Shown one piece after another: positions 1 to 7,795 of a DNA stretch of 34,541 nt. How positions within the stretch are numbered: position 1 is the first letter of the stretch; each line of letters opens with the position of its first letter. Below the pieces are notes generated by a model, which made no database searches, was not told the DNA's origin, and saw only the letters and a list, made by a program, of their open reading frames with translations. The DNA is from Defluviitaleaceae bacterium (lineage in GTDB: Bacteria > Bacillota > Clostridia > Lachnospirales > WRAX01). Made by a program: the position numbers and the translations under genes. The stretch lies in contig WQSI01000003.1 of assembly GCA_009787945.1 (NCBI GenBank), positions 1 to 34,541 of the forward strand, written 5' to 3'.

Positions 1-647
1 TCCATAACCATTACAGGGAAAGCATCAACAGACACACATTCAAAATCACCATTTTTGATGATTAGAGCGTTTAACTGCCCTTCTTTCTTAACCCCTGCTC
101 CTCCGTCAATATCAATGATACGCATACAGTCATTAAAAAGGATGTTGTAGCACGGGAAGATATTACGATAATTGACAGTGGGCCAATGCCCAACGATTAC
201 CCATTTTTCAAAAGGCTCACCATCGTAAGACCCCATAAAATTAGGGGTTGTTAGGCATTTTATTACGTCCTGTTGGTCTAGAGGTTTGTTTTCTAGCCCT
301 GCATGAACAAAAATGAAGTCATCACTTTCGATAATGATTGGTAGACCGCAAACCCAATCCCACATCTCGTCAGTGTAAAAATCTGCCCTTCCCCAGTCGC
401 AGTTACCGCGCAAAACATGGACATTTGGGCGTTTTGCCAGCTCCATCACATAATGGAAGCAGGGTTCGGGCTGACTGCCTTTCAAGTAGAAGTCGCCTAA
501 AATCACCAGAATATCATCATCACAAAAGCTGACTTTCTCAAGCAGGCTTTTGAACAAATCAAGCTCCCCATGAATGTCAGAAATAGCAATCAGCCGCCTA
601 TCCTGCGGTATGTCCAACTTTTGGATTATCAATTTTGGTGCATCCAT
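1..647 (-). CDS. Calcineurin-like metallophosphoesterase, 3' end cut by window start
   Basis: Own minus-strand translation (not in ORF track because no stop in window): MDAPKLIIQKLDIPQDRRLIAISDIHGELDLFKSLLEKVSFCDDDILVILGDFYLKGSQPEP...VLRGNCDW...VHAGLENK; SDIHG, LGD, GNCDW, H-G metallophosphatase motifs. Confidence 0.85.
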   Translation of the reverse strand, partial: MDAPKLIIQKLDIPQDRRLIAISDIHGELDLFKSLLEKVSFCDDDILVILGDFYLKGSQPEPCFHYVMELAKRPNVHVLRGNCDWGRADFYTDEMWDWVCGLPIIIESDDFIFVHAGLENKPLDQQDVIKCLTTPNFMGSYDGEPFEKWVIVGHWPTVNYRNIFPCYNILFNDCMRIIDIDGGAGVKKEGQLNALIIKNGDFECVSVDAFPVMVM

Positions 648-704
648 CAACTTCACTCCCTTTTGCAAGACCAATTCCAGCCATCACCTGATTAACATGG
701 TAAT

Positions 705-1430
705 TTATGACATTCCGCCATCAATGGCAACAACCTGCCCCGTCATATAAGCGCAATTCGCAATAAAGTAAACCAAGTCTGCAACCTCTTCGGGTTTGCC
801 ATAGCGGCGCAGGCTCACGCTGTCTAAAATAGACTTTTTAACGGCTTCTGGCAGGGTGTCTGTCATGTCGGTTTCGATAAACCCAGGGGCAACGCAGTTT
901 GCGGTGATGCCGCGGCTGCCAAGCTCTTTAGCAACAGACTTGGTAAGCCCTACAAGCCCCGCCTTGGAAGCAGAATAGTTGGCTTGCCCAGCATTGCCTG
1001 TAAGCCCTACAACACTAGCAATATTCACAATTGCGCCGCTTTTTTGCTTTAGCATGATGCCAGAAGCGTGGCGGATGGTGTTGAAAGCACCTTTCAAATT
1101 GGTGTTTACCACCGCATCAAAATCATCTTCTTTCATCTTTAAAATCAGCCCATCACGGGTAATTCCCGCGTTATTAACAAGATAGTCAACAGAGCCGAAT
1201 TTTTCTTTAGCTTGGTTTATAAGCTCCTCTGCCTGGGCAAAATCGCTAACATCAGCCTTTACGGCTAACGCGCCTACGCCAAGCCCCTCAATTTCCGCCA
1301 CAAGCTCCTTGGGGTCTGTGGACAAATAGTTTACCACCACATTAACCCCATTTTTGGCAAATTTTAGGGCAATGGCGCGCCCAATCCCTTTAGCTCCGCC
1401 AGTTACAACAGCAGTTTTCACGTGGAACAT
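705..1430 (-). CDS. fabG: 3-oxoacyl-ACP reductase FabG
   Basis: SDR fold: TGGAKGIGRAIA, NNAG, YSASKAG; in fab cluster. Confidence 0.95.
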   Translation of the reverse strand: MFHVKTAVVTGGAKGIGRAIALKFAKNGVNVVVNYLSTDPKELVAEIEGLGVGALAVKADVSDFAQAEELINQAKEKFGSVDYLVNNAGITRDGLILKMKEDDFDAVVNTNLKGAFNTIRHASGIMLKQKSGAIVNIASVVGLTGNAGQANYSASKAGLVGLTKSVAKELGSRGITANCVAPGFIETDMTDTLPEAVKKSILDSVSLRRYGKPEEVADLVYFIANCAYMTGQVVAIDGGMS

Positions 1431-1436
1431 TCCTCC

Positions 1437-2330
1437 CTATTTCAAACTTTCAACTGTAAGCGCGAAAGTTTCCACGCTGTCATCAATTTTCTTAACAAAA
1501 TTTACCAAAGTTTCACCAACGCCCATTTCAATGAAGCGTTTGCCCTTCATGTCAATGGCTTTCATAACAGAAGTGTCCCAACAAACAGGGCTAATCATAT
1601 GTTTCGACATATGTTCTGCCAAGTCCTCATAAGTCAGCACGTCAGCAGTGACATTAGAAATTATTGGCAAATTGGCAGAGCTTATAGCAATCCCAGCGGC
1701 TTCATCTTTCAATTTTGCCGCTGCAACGTCCATTAGCGGGGTATGGAATGGTCCAGCAACTTTCAACGGCAAAGCCTTGCCTTTGTAGACATTTTTAACC
1801 TTATCCACGCAGAAATCCAAAGCGGCTTTTTCACCAGAAATCACCACTTGTTCGGGGGTGTTAAAATTAGCCGCCGCTACAAAACCCACATCTTTAGCTG
1901 ACTTGCATAGTTCCTCAATACTTTCATCGCAAAGGTTCATAACAGCAACCATTCCACCAGGTTTAGCAAATTCAGCCATTAGCAAACCCCGTTTATGCAC
2001 CAATTTCACAGTATCAGCAAAACTGAGAACATCAGCAGCGGCAAGTGCTGTATATTCCCCGAGGGATAAGCCCATTAAAAGCCCTGGACGACCCCCTTCC
2101 TGCTCATAAGCGCGGTACATAGCAATTCCCGCAGTTACAAGGGCAGGCTGTGCAAATTGGGTCAAAGCCAGTTGTTTGTCAGCATCCTCAAAGCAGAGCT
2201 TGGCAACATCCATGCCCAAGGCGTCGCTTGCCTCCTCAAAAGTCTGGCGAGCCACGGCAAATTCATCATAAAAAGCCTTACCCATCCCTGCCTTTTGCGC
2301 CCCTTGACCACTAAACATAATTACATCCAT
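1437..2330 (-). CDS. fabD: Malonyl-CoA:ACP transacylase FabD
   Basis: FSGQGAQKAGMG, GLSLGEYTAL (GxSxG), GPFHTPLM motifs. Confidence 0.95.
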   Translation of the reverse strand: MDVIMFSGQGAQKAGMGKAFYDEFAVARQTFEEASDALGMDVAKLCFEDADKQLALTQFAQPALVTAGIAMYRAYEQEGGRPGLLMGLSLGEYTALAAADVLSFADTVKLVHKRGLLMAEFAKPGGMVAVMNLCDESIEELCKSAKDVGFVAAANFNTPEQVVISGEKAALDFCVDKVKNVYKGKALPLKVAGPFHTPLMDVAAAKLKDEAAGIAISSANLPIISNVTADVLTYEDLAEHMSKHMISPVCWDTSVMKAIDMKGKRFIEMGVGETLVNFVKKIDDSVETFALTVESLK

Positions 2331-3272
2331 CTAAGCACCCCCAACCAATGCAGTATATTCGCTCCAAATCTCTTGAATAATCTCATCAGCAGTTTGCTCT
2401 TTTGTTACCATAGCCGCAACCTGCCCCGCCATCAAAGACCCTCCCTGCACATCACCGTCAACAACTGCTTTGCGCAACGCACCTGCCGCAAAGGCTTCTA
2501 ACGCTGCAATGTCGGGTTTTTCCTTCATGGCTTCTTCTTTTTCTAAGGCGATGTATTGGGTGGTTAACTTGTTACGCAGGGAGCGGACAGGATGACCAGA
2601 AATTGTTCCCGTCACCACGCTGTCAATGTCCTTAGACTTGATGACGGCGTTTTTATAGTTTTGGTGCGCCCAACATTCTTTGGCCACTAGAAAGCGCGTG
2701 CCAATTTGCACCCCTTCTGCCCCAAGCATAAAGGATGCGGCAACACCACGCCCGTCAGCTATACCCCCTGCCGCAAGAACAGGGATGGACACAGCGTCAA
2801 CAATTTGCGGCACAAGTGCCATGGTGGTTAACTTGCCAATGTGCCCGCCAGCTTCCATGCCCTCTGCCACAACTGCCGCCGCCCCGATTTTCTCCATCTT
2901 TTTCGCAATGGCAACAGAGGGTACAACAGGGATAACCTTCACCCCTGCCGCGTTAAAGGCTTCCATATATTTGGTTGGCGACCCTGCTCCAGTGGTAACA
3001 ATTTTCACACCTTCATCACAGCACAACTGGGCAATTTCGTCTGCGAAAGGCGACATTAGCATCACATTAACCCCAAAAGGTTTGTCTGTTAGGGATTTAG
3101 CCTTTTGAATTTGCTCCCGCACATAATCCGCAGGGGCAGCCCCAGCCGCAATAATCCCAAGGCCGCCTGCATTGGAAACTGCCGCCGCAAGCCCAGCTTC
3201 AGACACCCACGCCATGCCTCCTTGAAAAACGGGATATTTAATCCCTAATAACTCACAAATCCTGTTATTCAT
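2331..3272 (-). CDS. fabK: Enoyl-ACP reductase II FabK (FMN-dependent)
   Basis: KYPVFQGGMAWVSEAGLAAAVSNAGGLGIIAAG, EGMEAGGHIG, AAGGIADGRG motifs; abuts fabD. Confidence 0.95.
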   Translation of the reverse strand: MNNRICELLGIKYPVFQGGMAWVSEAGLAAAVSNAGGLGIIAAGAAPADYVREQIQKAKSLTDKPFGVNVMLMSPFADEIAQLCCDEGVKIVTTGAGSPTKYMEAFNAAGVKVIPVVPSVAIAKKMEKIGAAAVVAEGMEAGGHIGKLTTMALVPQIVDAVSIPVLAAGGIADGRGVAASFMLGAEGVQIGTRFLVAKECWAHQNYKNAVIKSKDIDSVVTGTISGHPVRSLRNKLTTQYIALEKEEAMKEKPDIAALEAFAAGALRKAVVDGDVQGGSLMAGQVAAMVTKEQTADEIIQEIWSEYTALVGGA

Positions 3273-3324
3273 TAAAACACCCCTTTATAATTTTCCATAA
3301 TAAGCCATTTAACGGAAACACGCT

Positions 3325-4293
3325 CTAAATAGACAAAAGAACACTGCCCCAAGTCAAACCTCCGCCAAAGCCCACCAAAATTACCTTTTTGCCAGAGCCT
3401 TGCTTTAGCTTACCTTCTTTGAACATCTCGCTCAAAGCAATAGGTATGCTTGCGGCAGATGTGTTGCCGTACCTTTGTATGTTCACATAAAACTTTTCTA
3501 AACTTGTCTTTAGCTTCTTGGCAATCCCTTCAATAATGCGGCTGTTAGCCTGATGAGGAACGATAAAGTCAATATCATCAATTGTCATGCCTGTCTGCTC
3601 TAAAATTTCGCTGATATTTGCACTGGCTTCTTTTACAGCAAAATTGAAAACCTCTTGCCCGTCCAGCTTTAGGAAGTCATACTCCCCCCGCTCTCGCTGG
3701 CTAAATGGGTTCACAACTTCTGCAAAACCGCCATTTATCACCCTGTCACCACGGGAGCGCAACCGCTCGGCAAAAAAGCCCTCCTCGTCGGCAGACAACA
3801 AAACGCCCCCTGCCCCATCCCCGAAAAGAATGGAAGAGCCGCGGTCGCTCCAATCCGTCACCTTACTTAACACATCTGCACCGATGACCAAAACATTTTT
3901 GTATTGCTTAGTAAGCAAAAACTTTTGAGCGACGCTAACCCCGTAAACAAAGCCGCTGCAAGCCGCCGAAAGGTCGAAAGCAAAGGCATTTGTTGCCCCA
4001 ATTTCCGCCTGAACAAGGCAAGCAACCGAAGGGGTTCCATAGTCTGGCGTGAAGGTTGCCACAAGCACCATGTCAATATCCTCTGGAGCTGTGCCGCTTG
4101 CTTCTAAAATTTGTTTCGCCACTTGGATACACAAATCAGACGTATTCTCACCTTCCGAAATACGCCTTTCACTCACTCCCGTCCGCTTGACAATCCATTC
4201 GTCCGTCGTGTCCACCCATGTGCTGATTTTGTGATTATCAAGCACAGCGGAGGGCACGTAATGGGCGCAAGCCCTAATTTTTACACCTGTCAT
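3325..4293 (-). CDS. fabH: 3-oxoacyl-ACP synthase III FabH
   Basis: TTDEWIVKRTGVSERR, DLSAACSGFVYG (catalytic Cys), VPHQANSRII, GFGGGLTWGS motifs. Confidence 0.96.
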   Translation of the reverse strand: MTGVKIRACAHYVPSAVLDNHKISTWVDTTDEWIVKRTGVSERRISEGENTSDLCIQVAKQILEASGTAPEDIDMVLVATFTPDYGTPSVACLVQAEIGATNAFAFDLSAACSGFVYGVSVAQKFLLTKQYKNVLVIGADVLSKVTDWSDRGSSILFGDGAGGVLLSADEEGFFAERLRSRGDRVINGGFAEVVNPFSQRERGEYDFLKLDGQEVFNFAVKEASANISEILEQTGMTIDDIDFIVPHQANSRIIEGIAKKLKTSLEKFYVNIQRYGNTSAASIPIALSEMFKEGKLKQGSGKKVILVGFGGGLTWGSVLLSI

Positions 4294-4325
4294 AATAAAG
4301 CCCTCCTGACACTATTCAATTATGC

Positions 4326-4376
4326 ACTTTCACATCGTACTTTCACATTATAATCCAAACAAGCCCTGCTTGTCAA
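4326..4376 (-). promoter_or_regulatory. Sigma-A-type promoter of the fab operon with a tandem direct repeat at the start site
   Basis: Minus strand TTGACA (4376-4371) N18 TATAAT (4352-4347); ATGTGAAAGT-N3-ATGTGAAAGT at 4348-4326. Confidence 0.75.
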
Positions 4377-4399
4377 GAATTAAATATCGCTAAATTGCG

Positions 4400-5026
4400 T
4401 CAAGACGAAATAGCTTCTGCAATTTTGCCTTGAACATCCAAAAACAAACGAACAAGAGCAGGGTCGAAGTGGACACCGCCATCATTTTTTATTATCTCTA
4501 CGGCTTTCGCATGGGAAAAGGCATCTTTATACGGGCGTTTGGTAACAAGAGCGTCATATACATCCGCAATAGCAATAACCCGCCCCAAAAGCGGGATTTC
4601 CCTGCCCTTCAAGCCTTTGTGATACCCGCCGCCATCCCAACGCTCGTGATGGCTTTCCGCAATAACCTTAGCATACTGCAAAAGCTTGCTATCTGGCACT
4701 TTCAAAAGCATTTCTCCCACAATTTTGCCCCCAAGGGCAGTATGATTCTTAACCAATTCAAACTCCACATCAGTCAACGACCCAGACTTTAGCAAAATAC
4801 TATCACGAATGGCTATCTTGCCAACATCATGCAGCTGAGAAGCGTCAGCCGCAATGTCAATATCAATCTCCGACATCTCTTCAGCATAAAAACCACTTGC
4901 CTCCAAAGCCTCCAACAAAATCCGCACAAAAAGACGCACGCGCCCCACATGACCGTCCGCCGCCGTCCCCCTATGCTCAATAACTTCCGCCATCATCTCA
5001 ATTAAAGCTTTCTCCAATCCACTCAC
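4400..5026 (-). CDS. HD-GYP-type phosphohydrolase, probable c-di-GMP phosphodiesterase family; GYP motif reads GYH
   Basis: LHDVGKI, NHTALGGKI, SHHERWDGGGYHKGLKG, RVIAIADVYDALV; GTG start at 5026 preferred because it has a GGGGTGA RBS (track start 5065 is TTG inside the promoter). Confidence 0.8.
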   Translation of the reverse strand: MSGLEKALIEMMAEVIEHRGTAADGHVGRVRLFVRILLEALEASGFYAEEMSEIDIDIAADASQLHDVGKIAIRDSILLKSGSLTDVEFELVKNHTALGGKIVGEMLLKVPDSKLLQYAKVIAESHHERWDGGGYHKGLKGREIPLLGRVIAIADVYDALVTKRPYKDAFSHAKAVEIIKNDGGVHFDPALVRLFLDVQGKIAEAISS

Positions 5027-5046
5027 GGGTTCACCCCCACAAATAA

Positions 5047-5094
5047 CATTATACCACAAAAACAAACAATTTCAAGTGGCAAAAACCCCAAACA
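5047..5094. repeat. 48-bp perfect direct repeat, copy 1 (contains HD-GYP promoter)
   Basis: cattataccacaaaaacaaacaatttcaagtggcaaaaaccccaaaca, identical to 6671-6718; minus strand TTGAAA-N16-TATAAT. Confidence 0.95.
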
Positions 5095-5095
5095 T

Positions 5096-5221
5096 CATTA
5101 TAAAGAAGAAAGAGCCGTGGAAGTTGCAAACTTCATCGCCAGAAGCAACGCCACAGTGCAAGAAACCGCAAGACAGTTTGGTATTTCCAAATCAACTGTT
5201 CATGTGGTTACAACAAAATAG
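5096..5221 (+). pseudogene. Truncated spoIIID copy (N-terminal/HTH part only, no start codon)
   Basis: 5104-5203 matches 6803-6902 at 91/100 positions; frame reads HYKEERAVEVANFIARSNATVQETARQFGISKSTVHVVTTK*. Confidence 0.85.
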
Positions 5222-5248
5222 ATGTGTTAATTTGGGTAATAAAATAAC

Positions 5249-5302
5249 GCAAAAACAGCGAGAGCATTGGGGTTCAGACCAACATTCTCGCTGTTTTTGT
5301 GC
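5249..5302 (-). terminator. Long hairpin, probable bidirectional terminator downstream of the 445-aa gene
   Basis: gcaaaaacagcgagagcattgg / ccaacattctcgctgtttttgtgc inverted repeat, T-tract on both strands. Confidence 0.75.
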
Positions 5303-5331
5303 AGTTAGTTACGACCGAATAACAATATACC

Positions 5332-6669
5332 TCATAATGAATATTTGCGAGTAAGTAAATTCGGGACTTCTTGCCTTTGCGCTAAGTCGCCTCTCTCCTT
5401 AATCACTTTTTCATAGGCATTTTCGTCATTGCCGTTTTGTATAAGTATAGAAGTGTAACTTTGTAATTCCCTAATTTTTTCATTCTTCCTTATCTCTTCA
5501 ATTGCATCTTTGCTCATATAAGCTCTATCAGAATACCTAAAAATTAAAAAGCAGATGGCAGACAATTTATTTTCGAGGTCAAGAGATGTAAACTGTTTCT
5601 TGAAATTATCGTACCTCTTCGCTCTCGCCTCCTCCTCCATGATAATCATAACAATACTATGTGTCTTATACGGGAAAACGCACAGATGTATTTCTGATTT
5701 ATCGTCATCTGTATCCTTGGGGTAATATATTACATTTCCTTCGAAATCGCAATCAACCACAATAGAGCTTTGAAAGGCGAATGGCACTATGTAATCTAAT
5801 TTTTCAAAGAAGAAACAACCATATTTCTTCTCTTTATCATCATTTATTGAGCCTTTGAGGGCGTGATACCTACTTGTATATTTGTGCAAGTCATGAGTTT
5901 CCTGTTGGATTTGCAATTTAAACATACACCGAACACCAGACAGATGTAAAAGCCTTGCTTCTGCCTCTTCAATATTAGGCGAGGTTTCATTACATATACT
6001 ATTATATATGTTGTTTCCCTCAGTTATAATAATATCTAACCCCGACCTATATAGAGCGAGAGTCCCTTCTAATTGGGAGATTCTCTGTAACAAATTTTTG
6101 CCCACAATTTCGAGCATCATTTTGTGCGTCAAGTCATTTATACAGTTAAGTGGAAGGTTTTCATAATCTAAACGTATAGCTTCACATTCATTGCATAGTA
6201 TCTCAAAAGTACCAGCTTCTTTTTTTATGCCATGCTCGCTTTTGTGAATACTATATCCATATGACAAGCTCGCAAAAGTCATTACGCGACCATCTCCGCA
6301 TTTAGATTTGATGTTTTTTAGTACAGATCTAGGTATAGAGTGAGAATTTGCTGGGCGTTTAATTATTTCTTTTTCACAACATATGCAATTTTCTCTATCG
6401 TTGTATTTTTTAGAGCCTTCCCACATTTCATTAAAAAACCTCTTAGTCGTGTCAATCTTTTCTTTGTCGTTTTCATCAATGAAAAAAAGTGTTGATATAT
6501 CCGAAATCAAAATAGTGCACCTCCAGATCCTTGTAGTATTCATTATCATATACGCCAAAAAATATATTTTGCCTACTCTTATTTCGTTCAGCGAAATTTG
6601 CTTAACACCCTTATTAAAATCACTCTCCAGCAACTCTCCCTCCCCATAAATCTCAAACCACCTCTCCAT
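5332..6669 (-). CDS. Orphan protein with zinc-binding HNH-like N-terminal motifs; function unknown
   Basis: 445-aa ORF; CICCEKEIIKRPANSHSIPRSVLKNIKSKCGDG...ILCNECEAIRLDYENL. True start probably downstream of 6669 because the -10 box is at 6677-6672. Confidence 0.7.
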   Translation of the reverse strand: MERWFEIYGEGELLESDFNKGVKQISLNEIRVGKIYFLAYMIMNTTRIWRCTILISDISTLFFIDENDKEKIDTTKRFFNEMWEGSKKYNDRENCICCEKEIIKRPANSHSIPRSVLKNIKSKCGDGRVMTFASLSYGYSIHKSEHGIKKEAGTFEILCNECEAIRLDYENLPLNCINDLTHKMMLEIVGKNLLQRISQLEGTLALYRSGLDIIITEGNNIYNSICNETSPNIEEAEARLLHLSGVRCMFKLQIQQETHDLHKYTSRYHALKGSINDDKEKKYGCFFFEKLDYIVPFAFQSSIVVDCDFEGNVIYYPKDTDDDKSEIHLCVFPYKTHSIVMIIMEEEARAKRYDNFKKQFTSLDLENKLSAICFLIFRYSDRAYMSKDAIEEIRKNEKIRELQSYTSILIQNGNDENAYEKVIKERGDLAQRQEVPNLLTRKYSL

Positions 6670-6670
6670 T

Positions 6671-6718
6671 CATTATACCACAAAAACAAACAATTTCAAG
6701 TGGCAAAAACCCCAAACA
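6671..6718. repeat. 48-bp perfect direct repeat, copy 2 (promoter copy in front of the 445-aa gene)
   Basis: Identical to 5047-5094. Confidence 0.95.
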
Positions 6719-6727
6719 CCACAAAAA

Positions 6728-6756
6728 TCATATCCATACCCAAACCGACATATATT
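6728..6756 (+). promoter_or_regulatory. Candidate sigma-E promoter of spoIIID
   Basis: tcATAtc N14 CATATATT upstream of the GTG start; spoIIID is known to be sigma-E-transcribed in B. subtilis. Confidence 0.45.
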
Positions 6757-6788
6757 GTGAAGAGCGAAAATTTAAGGGGGCAATCTTC

Positions 6789-7064
6789 GTGAAGGCCTAT
6801 ATAGAAGAAAGAGCCGTAGAAGTTGCAAACTTCATCGTCGGAAGCAACGCCACAGTGCGGGAAACCGCAAGGCAGTTTGGCATTTCAAAGTCAACTGTTC
6901 ATAAAGACGTTACAGAAAGACTACTGAGAATCAACCCTAAATTGGCTAACCAGGCTAAAAAAGTTTTAGAGGTTAACAAAAGTGAGCGGCATATTAGGGG
7001 CGGCATGGCGACTAAGGAAAAGTACATGGCAGCTTCTGGTAGAGGGCCTGGCAGAATACATTAA
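6789..7064 (+). CDS. spoIIID: Sporulation transcriptional regulator SpoIIID
   Basis: YIEERAVEVANFIV...TVRETARQFGISKSTVHKDVTERLLRINPKLANQAKKVLEVNKSERHIRGGMATKEKY; GTG start with GGGGG RBS. Confidence 0.95.
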   Translation: MKAYIEERAVEVANFIVGSNATVRETARQFGISKSTVHKDVTERLLRINPKLANQAKKVLEVNKSERHIRGGMATKEKYMAASGRGPGRIH

Positions 7065-7070
7065 GAACAA

Positions 7071-7107
7071 ATGGTGGTTGCCCTGTTGGGGTGCCGCCAT
7101 TTTTAAA
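7071..7107 (+). terminator. Terminator after spoIIID
   Basis: atggtgg...ccgccat followed by ttttt. Confidence 0.6.
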
Positions 7108-7194
7108 TTTAGAGGGCTAATGTTAATAAAGTGCTGGACTTTATTTAGATGCTGTGGTATAATTCAGGCAATTAAAAGTGCAGGAGGACACAAA

Positions 7195-7755
7195 ATGAAT
7201 GAGGTATTGAAAGCTATCGAAACCCGTTTTTCAAACCGAGGTTTTAAAGGGGATAAAATTGATGAGGACAAGATGAAAGCAATTGCGAAGGCGGCTTTGC
7301 ACGCGCCCTCTGCCATTAACCGACAGCCTTGGAGGTTGATTGTTATAAATGACAAGGATATTGTTTCAAAGCTTGATGATTCTGCGTTGGTTCACATTAA
7401 ATCCTTGAAAGACCAGAGCTTTTACAACCGTATCATGGAAAGGGGAGGTAAGGTTTTTTATGATGCCCCAGCCCTATATTTGATACTAAAGGAGAAGGGC
7501 TGGAGATGGTCGGAAATGGATGCAGGGATAATGACCCAAAATATAACCCTTGCCGCTCACTCTCTTGGGCTGGATTCTGTTATTGTTGCCACGGCAGACT
7601 TTGCCTTTCAAGGGGAAGATTCGGAGGAGATAAAGAAGCTCATAAAATGGTCAGAGCCTGAGAAATGGGAGTTTGCCATGGGCGTTCTGGTTGGAGAAGG
7701 AACGAATAAGAAAGACCCACATGAAATTGACTGGGAAAAAGTGGTATTTGTTTAA
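7195..7755 (+). CDS. Nitroreductase family protein
   Basis: MNEVLKAIETRFSNRGFKGDKI...ALHAPSAINRQPWRLIVI; GGAGG RBS; track ORF over-extended to 6982. Confidence 0.88.
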   Translation: MNEVLKAIETRFSNRGFKGDKIDEDKMKAIAKAALHAPSAINRQPWRLIVINDKDIVSKLDDSALVHIKSLKDQSFYNRIMERGGKVFYDAPALYLILKEKGWRWSEMDAGIMTQNITLAAHSLGLDSVIVATADFAFQGEDSEEIKKLIKWSEPEKWEFAMGVLVGEGTNKKDPHEIDWEKVVFV

Positions 7756-7761
7756 CGTGAA

Positions 7762-7795
7762 AGGGGCGACCAATGGTCGCCCCTACCATTTTTTA
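7762..7795 (+). repeat. Palindrome ggggcgacc-aat-ggtcgcccc plus T-tract: REP-like element and probable terminator
   Basis: Perfect 9-bp stem, 3-nt loop, followed by taccattttttatt; similar to 9794-9815. Confidence 0.65.

Noticed and set aside
338-532. 64-aa plus-strand ORF in the ORF track
   Set aside because: Antisense to the metallophosphoesterase, which is missing from the track only because it runs off the window.
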